A stretch of 64,000 nt of DNA from Dasania marina DSM 21967 (lineage in GTDB: Bacteria; Pseudomonadota; Gammaproteobacteria; Pseudomonadales; Dasaniaceae): the NCBI RefSeq assembly GCF_000373485.1, contig NZ_KB891589.1, forward strand, positions 2,412-66,411. Direction: 5' to 3'. The notes under the pieces were generated by a model. The model was not told the DNA's origin. It did no database searches and was given only the letters and a program-made list of their open reading frames with translations. Of this stretch, positions 56,225 to 63,910 are shown in pieces. Both the position numbers and the translations under genes were made by a program. Positions within the stretch are counted from its first letter, which is position 1, and the number at the start of each line of letters is the position of its first letter.

Positions 56225-56500
56225 ATGAATAATCAAATACTGATTTATGAAAATGACAACAACGCCATTGAAGTGCAATTGGATGGTGCTCATGAAACCC
56301 TGTGGCTAACGCAGAAACAGATGGCTGAGCTCTTCGGCAGGGATGTACGTACCATTAATGAACATTTAAGAAATATCTATAAAGAACAAGAGCTTACTGA
56401 GGGGGCAACTATCCGGAAAATCCGGATAGTTCGTGCAGAAGGTAAGCGTGAGGTTGAGCGGGAGATACATTTAGTGGGGTCAGATAAGACTTTTAAATAA
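56225..56500 (+). pseudogene. Truncated RhuM-family gene
   Basis: An AAGGAA ribosome-binding site and ATG begin a protein that matches the start of RhuM proteins: ILIYENDNN, LWLTQKQMAELFGRDVRTI, NEHLRNIYKEQEL and IRKIRIVRAEGKREVEREI. Intact members exceed 300 residues. Here the homology stops at EREIHLVG, exactly where the palindromic repeat at 56476 begins, and a stop follows nine codons later. The repeat insertion or a repeat-mediated deletion removed the rest. Confidence 0.8.
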
Positions 56501-56524
56501 AGGTTTAAAGTCTAATCTGATCCC
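56476..56524. repeat. GGGGTCAGATAAGAC palindromic repeat, copy 2
   Basis: The same palindrome as at 56024 without the duplicated GATCA. The right arm has two changes (TCTAATCTGATCCC). It interrupts the RhuM frame. Confidence 0.8.
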
Positions 56525-56680
56525 TGTTTATGTGGTTGGTTAAACTTTAATCCTTTAATCCCTTAATCCCATTTCCTTGTTATTGATTTATGGGCGACCC
56601 AGCACTGCTTTCAATACAAGAAGCGCTAACAACCGCGACTGTGCTAGCCGAAGTAGGGACAAGGTCGCTATAATTCATGG

Positions 56681-56716
56681 GCTTATGGCTTATGGCTTAT
56701 GGCTTATGGCTTACGG
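56681..56716. repeat. Heptanucleotide tandem repeat GCTTATG
   Basis: Five perfect GCTTATG units, 56681-56715, then a degenerate GCTTACG. The seven-base period changes reading frame with each unit gained or lost. No gene clearly spans it; the short frame around it (56577-56765) is not supported by any homology. Confidence 0.8.
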
Positions 56717-56777
56717 CCTAGTTTCCATCTTACATTTTTGTGGCTCGCTTCTGAGTCATCGCTAGAGTGAATATATT

Positions 56778-57158
56778 ATGATTCGTCCCGACTGGGTTAC
56801 CAATGAGTCGAATTGGAAAAAACATTGCCGAAGAGTGGTTGCTCGTGGCAACGATTTAATAGCTGGCAAGCTGAGTGTTATCGCTTGCGCACAAGAAATG
56901 GTCAAACTGGTGTTTTGGCTGCGTGCCGAGAGTGATACAGACTTTATGGTGTTTATAGCGATTAAAGACGCCAGCGATGCCGTGCCCAAGGAAGAAGATA
57001 GAAAAAATTGGTCTGGTGCAAAAGATGAACGGCAGTTTGAAATATCGAGTATTGAGCAGCAATGGCGAAAGCCTGCGCTTGCGGCAGCCGAGGCATTAAT
57101 TGCTAAATATGAAGAAGCAGAAAGTAAAGAGGACGACTCATTAAAAGGCGATGAGTGA
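56778..57158 (+). CDS. Hypothetical protein (126 aa)
   Basis: A soluble helical protein: WKKHCRRVVARGNDLIAGK, then MVKLVFWLRAESDTDFMVF, IKDASDAVPKEEDRKNW, and an acidic tail. I recall related short proteins in many bacteria (a patterned FVGIDSETD..P.G..R..W motif) but not a function. It is independent of the truncated RhuM gene upstream. Confidence 0.65.
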   Translation: MIRPDWVTNESNWKKHCRRVVARGNDLIAGKLSVIACAQEMVKLVFWLRAESDTDFMVFIAIKDASDAVPKEEDRKNWSGAKDERQFEISSIEQQWRKPALAAAEALIAKYEEAESKEDDSLKGDE

Positions 57159-57189
57159 TACTCCTTTTAAGTTGTGAGTGAATAGCAAG

Positions 57190-57407
57190 TTGCCACCATT
57201 GCCAGCTCACTTTCTGTTTATTCTATTGCTTGGTTTTTCAGCTTATAGCCCAGCCAGTCAATTTTTCTTTCCAGTGGCAAAAACCTATAACGAACAGTTG
57301 TATGGTGAAATTCAAGCCAGTGGCGTTAAAGGGGCAGCCCTTTTAATCTAACCACTGGCCTGCGATGATGGCCCACTACAATTGATCCCACTATATTAAT
57401 AGGGCAT
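57190..57407 (+). pseudogene. Deleted copy of the secreted-protein gene at 61607
   Basis: The frame from TTG 57190 reads LPPLPAHFLFILLL, then PASQFFFPVAKTYNEQLYGEIQASG before TAA 57351. The intact gene at 61607 encodes MPTLPSHFLLMLLL and QASQFCFSVAKTYNEQLYCEIEASG. The start codon has become TTG and two cysteines are lost. At 57388-57405, CACTATATTAATAGGGCAT resembles the end of the intact gene, so about 550 bp in the middle were deleted. Confidence 0.82.
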
Positions 57408-57412
57408 GTCTA

Positions 57413-57769
57413 ATGGCTACACGAAGCCGATCTGATAAAAAAAGTAATAAACCGAAACTGTCTTCTGAAGCCAAAGAACAGCTACAAACAATTACCTCTG
57501 GCGTTGTGCCTGTGAGTTTTACCAAGCAACAACGCAAAGAAGTACAGCAAGCGATTGAAAAGGGCATGGCAACGGTTAGAATCCAGGCAAAGGCCAACAA
57601 CCGTGAGCGTGACAAAAAAGTTAAGCAGTTGCAAAAACAGCTGACGGATGCGCAGCAGGTGAGTAAGACTAGTGATAGTTCGCCGGAGAATTCGAACAAG
57701 CTAACAGCAGCTTCGTTAGCGCCTTGGATTTTGTTGTTTGTATCTTGGGCTGGGTTCGCCATTTTTTAA
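57413..57769 (+). CDS. DUF2956-like protein
   Basis: A 118-residue protein: a basic N-terminus (ATRSRSDKKSNKPKLS), a charged helical middle (SFTKQQRKEVQQAIEKGM, then NNRERDKKVKQLQKQL) likely to form a coiled coil, and a C-terminal membrane segment (LAPWILLFVSWAGFAIF). This arrangement matches the DUF2956 family of marine gammaproteobacteria. Function unknown. Confidence 0.7.
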   Translation: MATRSRSDKKSNKPKLSSEAKEQLQTITSGVVPVSFTKQQRKEVQQAIEKGMATVRIQAKANNRERDKKVKQLQKQLTDAQQVSKTSDSSPENSNKLTAASLAPWILLFVSWAGFAIF

Positions 57770-57846
57770 TGCGCGGTTGAGTGTAAAAGGAGGCGTATTG
57801 TGGGAGCCTCAGATTAGGAGTGTCGAATAATTAGGGCCAGATTAGC

Positions 57847-58046
57847 ATGGTACTTACTTAAGTAAAAAGTGTGAGTCATACCCACAGCACTCGCTTTGCT
57901 CACGGGGCAGGCCCTTCCGGCCCCCGAGCCGGAATCCAGCCGTTAAATATGGATACCGGCTTTCGCCGGTATGACTGCCCCATGAGCGTAGCGAGTGTCT
58001 TGGGTATGACAAAGCAATGAAGAAATATGGCTTAAGTAAGTGCCAT
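57847..58046. mobile_element. MITE-like element, copy 1 (200 bp)
   Basis: Terminal inverted repeats ATGGTACTTACTTAAG (57847-57862) and CTTAAGTAAGTGCCAT (58031-58046) enclose a non-coding core with the hairpins TCCGGCCCCCGAGCCGGA and TACCGGCTTTCGCCGGTA. GGGCCAGA is directly repeated on both sides (57834 and 58049). A second copy at 59021 has the same termini. No transposase is encoded. Confidence 0.8.
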
Positions 58047-58098
58047 TCGGGCCAGAGTAAAGTTTTAGTATTTAACCAGTGTGGGGTAAGAAACCAAT

Positions 58099-58269
58099 AT
58101 GTCTAAGGCCGTCGTTAAGTTTACATTTGAAAAAGAAACTAAGAACAGCGTGCGTTACAAGGAAGAGCCCGAAGAAGGCAAGGCTCCGATTGTGGGGTCG
58201 TTGTATGTGCAGAAGTGGTTTGCGGGTAATAGTAAGCAAATCACTGTCACTATCGATAAACACGATTAA
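58099..58269 (+). CDS. Small conserved-type protein (56 aa)
   Basis: A 57-codon frame from ATG 58099 to TAA, too short for common gene calling. The product begins MSKAVVKFTFEKETKNSVRY and ends KQITVTIDKHD, with a YVQKWFAG stretch between. I recall short bacterial proteins of this pattern (FTFEKETKN...GTLYVQK...ITVTI), function unknown. Its stop is six bases before the pseudouridine synthase ATG, so they probably share a transcript. Confidence 0.7.
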   Translation: MSKAVVKFTFEKETKNSVRYKEEPEEGKAPIVGSLYVQKWFAGNSKQITVTIDKHD

Positions 58270-58275
58270 AAAGTT

Positions 58276-58947
58276 ATGCAACCGCAAGCCGATCCGTTCA
58301 TCGTCCCCAAATGTCACGACGACATCAAGATTCTGTATCAGGATGAACACCTGCTACTGATCAATAAACCCACGGGTTTACTGAGCCTGTCAGGCAAACA
58401 TCCGTTGAATAAGGATTCGGTGCATTTTCGTTTAGTGCAAGATTTCCCCACGGCAACGCTGGTGCATCGCCTGGATTTTGGAACGTCGGGCATTATGCTG
58501 GTGGCATTGAACAAAGCGATTAACGCGCAGCTGACCAAACAGTTTCAAGTGCGTACCGTGAGCAAGCGTTACACGGCGGTGTTGCATGGGCATTTGGCGG
58601 ATGAGCAGGGCACGATTGAATTTCCCATCGCCAAAGACAAGCCTAACTTTCCCTTACAAAAAATCTGTTTTGAAACCGGCAAGCTGGCGCAGACCAACTA
58701 TCAGGTGATGGAACGTTGCCAAGGGCCCGCTACGACGAAAGTGAGCTTTATGCCGGTTTCGGGCCGCACCCATCAATTGCGCATCCACAGCCGCGAGATA
58801 GGCCATCCCATTTTAGGCTGCGATTTGTATGCTAGCGATGAAGCGTTCTTTATGGCCGATCGTTTGATGTTGCATGCCACCACGCTGACGTTTGATCATC
58901 CTATTACCGGTGAGCGAGTTGAAGGGCTTTGTCCCTGTCCGTTTTAG
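58276..58947 (+). CDS. RluA/TruC-family pseudouridine synthase
   Basis: A 223-residue enzyme with ILYQDEHLLLINKPTGLLS, the catalytic-motif region LVHRLDFGTSGIMLVA (Asp near residue 75), SKRYTAVLHGHL, and GRTHQLRIHSREIGHPILG. It isomerises uridine in rRNA or tRNA; the site cannot be inferred. No S4 domain is present, as in TruC-like members. It is flanked on both sides by MITE-like elements. Confidence 0.92.
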   Translation: MQPQADPFIVPKCHDDIKILYQDEHLLLINKPTGLLSLSGKHPLNKDSVHFRLVQDFPTATLVHRLDFGTSGIMLVALNKAINAQLTKQFQVRTVSKRYTAVLHGHLADEQGTIEFPIAKDKPNFPLQKICFETGKLAQTNYQVMERCQGPATTKVSFMPVSGRTHQLRIHSREIGHPILGCDLYASDEAFFMADRLMLHATTLTFDHPITGERVEGLCPCPF

Positions 58948-59020
58948 CTTATTTCAGTGTAGTTTTAGCCAGACCTACCGTTACATGGAATTTAGGAATC
59001 TTTAGTGGGGGCAGATAAGA

Positions 59021-59185
59021 ATGGCGCTTACTTAAGCAAAAAGTGTGAGTCTTTCCGGCCTCCGAGCCGGAATCCAGCTGTTGAATATGGATACCGGCTT
59101 TCGCCGGTAGGGCCTGCCCCATGAGCGTAGCGAGTGCCTTGGGTATGACAAAGCAGTGAAGAAATATGGCTTAAGTAAGTGCCAT
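59021..59185. mobile_element. MITE-like element, copy 2 (165 bp)
   Basis: Terminal inverted repeats ATGGCGCTTACTTAAG (59021-59036) and CTTAAGTAAGTGCCAT (59170-59185). The core matches copy 1 (CCGGAATCCAGCTGTTGAA, GGATACCGGCTTTCGCCGG, CATGAGCGTAGCGAGTG) but lacks about 35 bp after the left end. GGGGCAGATAA flanks it directly on both sides (59008 and 59188). Confidence 0.8.
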
Positions 59186-59198
59186 TCGGGGCAGATAA

Positions 59199-59652
59199 AA
59201 CTTGCTTAGCCTTTAAAGCACGGGTTGGATAGCAATGGCATAATCCGGCCATTTTGGCTGGCTAAATCACTAATAAGTGGTAAAAAGTATATGAATATCA
59301 ATATGTTGCCTGTTATCAATCCGGCCAATAAACCGGCCGTAAATTAGCGTTAGTGCTGCGATTTAGTCACTAAAACCCATGCTAACGAGCAATATGCAAA
59401 AAATGCACATTGCTTATTTATTGAGGCAACGTCTTGCGGGAGTCTCATATTCTCAATAGAAGCCGCCTTGCGGTTACTCGCCAAACCTAATATCCATTGG
59501 GAAAAAGACCGTGGCAACAACGTAGCATCTGCTGGGTCAACGATCACCAGCTAGGCCCTAGCCGAAAAAGCGGCGCGAGGTGTGGCTAGGGTTGTCAGAG
59601 AGTTAACGGGTTCAATGGTTTAAGTTGTTTTTCTAATAATATCGGCTTAACT
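59199..59652. other. Gene-poor region with degraded coding sequence
   Basis: Around 450 bp with no intact gene. CCCTAGCC (59556-59563) and GGCTAGGG (59584-59591) are inverted. The segment 59562-59591 resembles 92-111 of this window (GCCGAAAAAGCGGCGCGAG against GCTGAAAAAAAAGCGGCGCGAG), so it may be a decayed relative of the gene at the left edge. This similarity is short. Confidence 0.35.
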
Positions 59653-59696
59653 GTAACATTCGACTTGCACAGTAACATTGCCGATGTTACCGTGCA
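59653..59696. promoter_or_regulatory. Probable operator of the AbiE-like pair
   Basis: TGCACAGTAACAT (59666-59678) and ATGTTACCGTGCA (59684-59696) form a 13-bp inverted repeat with one mismatch and a 5-bp spacer. A third half-site GTAACAT lies at 59653-59659. It is 38 bp before the GTG of the antitoxin-like gene, the place expected for autoregulation. AAAGGTG at 59722 is the ribosome-binding site. Confidence 0.75.
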
Positions 59697-59733
59697 TTTT
59701 TCGTGTTAACTTGATGAAAGTAAAGGTGTTGTC

Positions 59734-60753
59734 GTGAAATCAGAGCTCTCTAATCGGCTAGGCCTTTATATTAATGAGGTCTACACTGAGTTTGTGCTGG
59801 GTGAACCATGGCCAATGGCAGCTTCTTTACCCCTGTATTTGCAAGCGGGCTATAGCTATCAGTGTGCGCGCCTAGATGGCCAAACTTGCTTGTTGATGCT
59901 GGCTCAGGAGGTTGAGCAGGTAGATAGTGCCACTCGCTTAAAAAAACATATAGGCGTTGTTGCAAAGCAGTTTAAAGGCCCTGTTATCTATGTGGTGCAA
60001 GAGACCACATCTTACAACCGCAAACGCTTGATAGGCCAGCGCATTGCCTTTGCTGTGCCAGGCAAGCAATTGTACCTGCCTTTTTTGGGGACTGACCTTC
60101 GTGAGAATTTTGGGCGCTCAGATACCTTAAAAGATAAAGCCAGCAAGCTGGGGGCTGTGGCGCAACAGATTGTATTATTGAAACTGTATGACCGTTGGGA
60201 TACTCAGCAAGCAGCGCTGGCAATTGCTGAGCGCTTGGCGGTAAGCAAAATGACAGTATCTCGCGCTTATGGTGAATTAGTTGCAGTTGGCCTGGCTAGG
60301 CTTGAAGTTGTAGGCCGTATCAAGCGATTGTTGTTTACTGCTGAGCATCGAGAGTTGTGGCAGTTAGCCCAGCCTTTTTTAACCAGCCCCATTAAAAAAC
60401 GGGTTTGGATTGATGAACATGATTATCATCAGCATGCTGCGCAATTACGGCAGTTAGCGGGTGAGTCAGCTTTAGCTGAATTAGGTTTGTTGATGATGCC
60501 GAAAAATAAAACAGTGGCGGTATCATACCGAGACGGGGCAAGTTTAAAAAAACTGATGGTTATACACGAGCAAGTTCGGCGCAACGATCAGGGTGTTGCG
60601 GTAGAATTGTGGAAATATGACCCTGCGGTATTAAGCGCGCGGGGTATTGTTGACGGCTTGTCGTTGTATTTGAGCCTCGCTGCTGAGACGGATGACCGAG
60701 TGGTAATAGCGCGAGAGGAACTCTTGAGCGACGTTTGGAATAGGGATTTATGA
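59734..60753 (+). CDS. AbiEi-like antitoxin/regulator
   Basis: A 339-residue protein from GTG 59734. A helix-turn-helix is visible near residues 158-188 (AALAIAERLAVSKMTVSRAYGELV), followed by a strand-rich wing region. The N-terminal 150 residues and the C-terminal half have no motif I can name. It overlaps the nucleotidyltransferase gene by four bases (ATGA). This order and coupling match type IV AbiE systems, where AbiEi represses by binding inverted repeats such as that at 59666. The protein is longer than usual AbiEi, so the assignment is by context. Confidence 0.7.
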   Translation: MKSELSNRLGLYINEVYTEFVLGEPWPMAASLPLYLQAGYSYQCARLDGQTCLLMLAQEVEQVDSATRLKKHIGVVAKQFKGPVIYVVQETTSYNRKRLIGQRIAFAVPGKQLYLPFLGTDLRENFGRSDTLKDKASKLGAVAQQIVLLKLYDRWDTQQAALAIAERLAVSKMTVSRAYGELVAVGLARLEVVGRIKRLLFTAEHRELWQLAQPFLTSPIKKRVWIDEHDYHQHAAQLRQLAGESALAELGLLMMPKNKTVAVSYRDGASLKKLMVIHEQVRRNDQGVAVELWKYDPAVLSARGIVDGLSLYLSLAAETDDRVVIAREELLSDVWNRDL

Positions 60754-61508
60754 TTAAAGGATTAGAAATATTTCGCAAGCACTTTGCAGGCTTTGAAGAA
60801 AACTACACCTTAATTGGTGGGGTTGCTTGTTATTTGTCTATGCAAGAGGCAGATATCGATTTTAGGGCCACAAAAGACTTAGATATTGTGCTCTCAGCAG
60901 AGTCGCTAAGTGTAGAGTTTGCAAAAAAGTTTTGGGACTTTGTTATAGACGGTAACTACCAACATCAAGAAAAAAGTACCGGCGATAAACAGTTTTATCG
61001 TTTTAGTATCCCGAAAAAAGCCAACTACCCGGTGATGCTGGAGTTATTTTCACGCGCACCCGATAATTTTTTGCTGGAACATGATAATAAGCTAACACCT
61101 ATCCCGGTGGGTGACGATGTATCGAGCTTGTCAGCAATTTTGCTGGGCGATGATTACTATCAGTGTATTCAAGCAGGTAAGGATATCATTGATGGCGTTT
61201 CTGTTTTGAGGGTTGAATATATTATCCCTTTTAAAATGAAGGCCTGGTCAGAGTTAACGGGCCGAAAATTATAGGGTGAATCCGTTGATTCTAGAAAAAT
61301 AAAAAAGCATAGAAATGATGTGTTGAAAATATCTCAGTTGCTTTCGCCAGTGACAAAGATTGCTGTTTCAGAAACGATTAAAGCCGATATGCATCAAATT
61401 ATTAAGGCTATGCCAACTGAAGGGGTGGATTTAAAAGCACTGGGGCTGAAAGGGCTTAGGCTTGATCAAATTCTTGCGTTGTATAATAGTGTCTACGATT
61501 TAGGGTAA
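60750..61508 (+). pseudogene. AbiEii-like nucleotidyltransferase toxin with in-frame amber stop
   Basis: The first 174 codons contain YTLIGGVACYLSM and ATKDLDIVLSAES, the GG...DxD nucleotidyltransferase core, and end AWSELTGRKL. TAG at 61272-61274 interrupts. In the same frame the text continues GESVDSRKIKKHRNDVLKIS, the usual AbiEii-family continuation (RK..G..VDS.DIKKHRNDV), to TAA 61508. Intact length would be 252 residues. A single base change explains the break. A truncated toxin may be inactive, which would leave an orphan antitoxin. Confidence 0.85.
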
Positions 61509-61606
61509 GAATATTAAAGATCAGGTTCGGTGAACTTAACTATAGGCGTTGGGCTTCAGCCTATGAACCATTACAATCGATACAATTAAACTAAGTAAAT
61601 ATAAAC

Positions 61607-62362
61607 ATGCCAACACTACCCAGCCACTTTCTACTTATGCTATTGCTTGTTGTTTCAACAGGCAGCCAAGCCAGTCAATTTTGCTTTTCTGTGGCCAAAA
61701 CCTATAACGAACAGCTGTATTGTGAAATCGAAGCCAGTGGTGAAGGCAAAAGTTTACCCAGTTTTAATCAGTTTCAAAAAAACACGCCTTTAATACAGTC
61801 ATTGTTGCTAAAGCCTTACGCGCGAAAATTAGGCATTACCATAAAGATGGCTACTAAAACAACAAAGCAGCAGGTGGTTACTAGCCCGCCTTTAGCTGCT
61901 GTTAACGATGGCGGCCTTAGCCACTGTAGTTTTGAAACAGAGGTAATTAGCTGTAACGATAAGCCATATTATTTTATGGGTAATAAAGGCAATGCATCAT
62001 TAGCCGCTGGTGTGCTTGACGCTAGCAACACCATGCAACTGCCGGTTTATGATAATGGGGAGGTTGCTAGGTATTTAGCGCAAGCCTATGAGCATTATTT
62101 ACATAAGATGATTGAGATAGGCTTGGCCGGCGTTACTTTAACCTATGGTAATTTCGATTATATCTTTCATGATTTACGCGCCCAAGCGATAGATTTTAAC
62201 CAGCGCTTTGAAACTATGTATCGCTACTTGAAAAAAGATAAGCGAACGATGGGTATCAAAAAATCGACTGCCCCTAGCGATGTAACAGCTAAAGAGTGTT
62301 TCTTGTTGGATGAGTTGTTGGTTTGTAGCCGCGGGCATTACAACTATATCTATAGGGCATAA
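61607..62362 (+). CDS. Secreted hypothetical protein
   Basis: A 251-residue protein with a signal peptide (MPTLPSHFLLMLLLVVSTGSQA, cleavage after QA). The mature part begins SQFCFSVAKTYNEQLYCEIE and holds six or more cysteines (CSFETEVISC, CFLLDELLVC), so disulfides in the periplasm are likely. No family recognised. A deleted relative lies at 57190. It is separate from the AbiE-like pair by about 100 bp. Confidence 0.75.
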   Translation: MPTLPSHFLLMLLLVVSTGSQASQFCFSVAKTYNEQLYCEIEASGEGKSLPSFNQFQKNTPLIQSLLLKPYARKLGITIKMATKTTKQQVVTSPPLAAVNDGGLSHCSFETEVISCNDKPYYFMGNKGNASLAAGVLDASNTMQLPVYDNGEVARYLAQAYEHYLHKMIEIGLAGVTLTYGNFDYIFHDLRAQAIDFNQRFETMYRYLKKDKRTMGIKKSTAPSDVTAKECFLLDELLVCSRGHYNYIYRA

Positions 62363-62532
62363 GCTTATTGTGTTCATTATTTATGGCGGTTCATTATTAA
62401 TGTACAAGCATAAACAGTGAACATGTTTTTATGAGCACTGCTGTTTATTTAGTAGTTAGTATCTTAGCTTTCGCCCTAGTGGGGCAGCCTCTCTTCTCGC
62501 GAACGCGGGAGCCCAGTGCTGTTATGTAGCTA

Positions 62533-62595
62533 TGAGCCGAATACTCTGTATAATTGGCTCTTTAGGTGAGCCGAATAGGGTTTTTATTCGGCTCA
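62533..62595 (+). promoter_or_regulatory. Three-copy 11-bp element with hairpin in the fic leader
   Basis: TGAGCCGAATA occurs at 62533-62543 and 62567-62577, and inverted as TATTCGGCTCA at 62585-62595. The last two form a perfect 11-bp stem with loop GGGTTTT. TATAAT at 62549-62554 lies between copies 1 and 2, so transcription would start right before the hairpin. This could be an operator or an RNA switch in which copy 1 and copy 2 are alternatives. Confidence 0.6.
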
Positions 62596-62647
62596 TTTTA
62601 GTGGAAAGTTAATAAAATCAACTGGTTATAATTATTGGGTAGCGCAA

Positions 62648-63799
62648 ATGTCGCCGCAAAAGAAACCACCAGAATGGATCTGGCAGCAAAGTAGCTGGCC
62701 CAATATGCATTGGGATAGTCATGCGCTGGCGGCCAGCTTACGTGAAGTTACCCAGCTACAAGGTAGTTTATTGGGCAAGGCTGGGGTTATAGCTGAAGAG
62801 AGTAGTGCCAAATCCAACCTCGATGCCTTACTGCAAAATATTGTGCAATCCTCAGCTATCGAAGGCGAGGTGGTGAATGCTGAATCCGTGCGCTCTTCAT
62901 TGGCAAAGCGCCTAGGGCTGGAGGAGGCAGGCCTAAGCGCTGAAACTGAAAAAACAGAAGGTTTAGCTGAGTTACTGCTCGATGCCACACAAAATTACGC
63001 CGCACCGTTAACGTTGCAGCGGCTATTGCAATGGCATTGCTACTTATTCCCTGAAAAAGATGAAAGCGAGTTTAAGCTTGAGTCAGTAAAAGTAGGGCAA
63101 CTGCGGGGTGATGAGCCTATGCAGGTGGTATCTGGGCCGCATCATAAACGCACCGTGCACTTTCAAGCGCCAGCAAGAGTAGGCTTAGAGACGCAGCTTA
63201 ATACCTTTTTAACGTGGCTAGCTGAAAGTGAACAAGACCAAAGCTTAGATCCTATATTGAGAGCGGCCCAAGCACACTTCTGGTTTGTTACCTTGCACCC
63301 CTTTGATGATGGTAATGGCCGTTTAGCGCGAGCAATAAGTGATTATGCCTTAGCGCAGGCCGAGCATCAGGCTATCCGTTTTTATGCCATGGCTGCGAGT
63401 ATCATGGAAAATCGCAATGGCTATTACGCTATTCTTGAAGCCACCCAAAAAGGTGATTGTGATATTACCGCGTGGATGCAATGGTTTTTAGAAACGTTCA
63501 AGCACACCCTGCAGACAGCACTAACCCGTATCGATTTTGTATTACTAAAAACGCGATATTGGCAAACGCATGCGCAAAAGGGTTTGAATCCCCAGCAAGT
63601 GAAAGTGCTCAACCGCTTGTTAGATGCTGGCCCAGAAGGCTTTGAGGGAAAGCTCAATGCAAAAAAATACATGGGTATAGCGGGCGTGGCAAAAGCCACG
63701 GCTACACGGCATTTACAAGAGCTGTTAGAAAAAAAATGTATTACTAAATTAGACGGCGGTGGCAGAAGCACCCGCTACGATATTAACTGGCCTAAGTAG
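62648..63799 (+). CDS. Fic-family AMPylation enzyme with DUF4172 domain
   Basis: A 383-residue Fic protein. The N-terminus WIWQQSSWPNMHWD is typical of DUF4172. The inhibitory helix SSAIEGE (68-74) supplies the Glu that blocks the active site (class II). Catalysis is by HPFDDGNGRLAR (His217). The C-terminal 70 residues form a winged helix (KYMGIAGVAKATATRHLQEL). Family members transfer AMP or similar groups onto proteins. No antitoxin is adjacent, as expected for self-inhibited class II enzymes. Confidence 0.93.
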   Translation: MSPQKKPPEWIWQQSSWPNMHWDSHALAASLREVTQLQGSLLGKAGVIAEESSAKSNLDALLQNIVQSSAIEGEVVNAESVRSSLAKRLGLEEAGLSAETEKTEGLAELLLDATQNYAAPLTLQRLLQWHCYLFPEKDESEFKLESVKVGQLRGDEPMQVVSGPHHKRTVHFQAPARVGLETQLNTFLTWLAESEQDQSLDPILRAAQAHFWFVTLHPFDDGNGRLARAISDYALAQAEHQAIRFYAMAASIMENRNGYYAILEATQKGDCDITAWMQWFLETFKHTLQTALTRIDFVLLKTRYWQTHAQKGLNPQQVKVLNRLLDAGPEGFEGKLNAKKYMGIAGVAKATATRHLQELLEKKCITKLDGGGRSTRYDINWPK

Positions 63800-63910
63800 G
63801 CAGTAAATTAAAAGAGAATTATAAGGGGCGCAACAGTTAAAAAATAATCATGCCGCTCTTTTTGCACATTAGTGCTCCTTTCCCACCACTACAATCACAA
63901 GCAGCGCCAT

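Noticed and set aside
56577-56765. 62-codon frame over the GCTTATG repeat
   Set aside because: Composed of repeat-derived leucine/methionine/alanine residues and repeated flanks; no supporting start signal.
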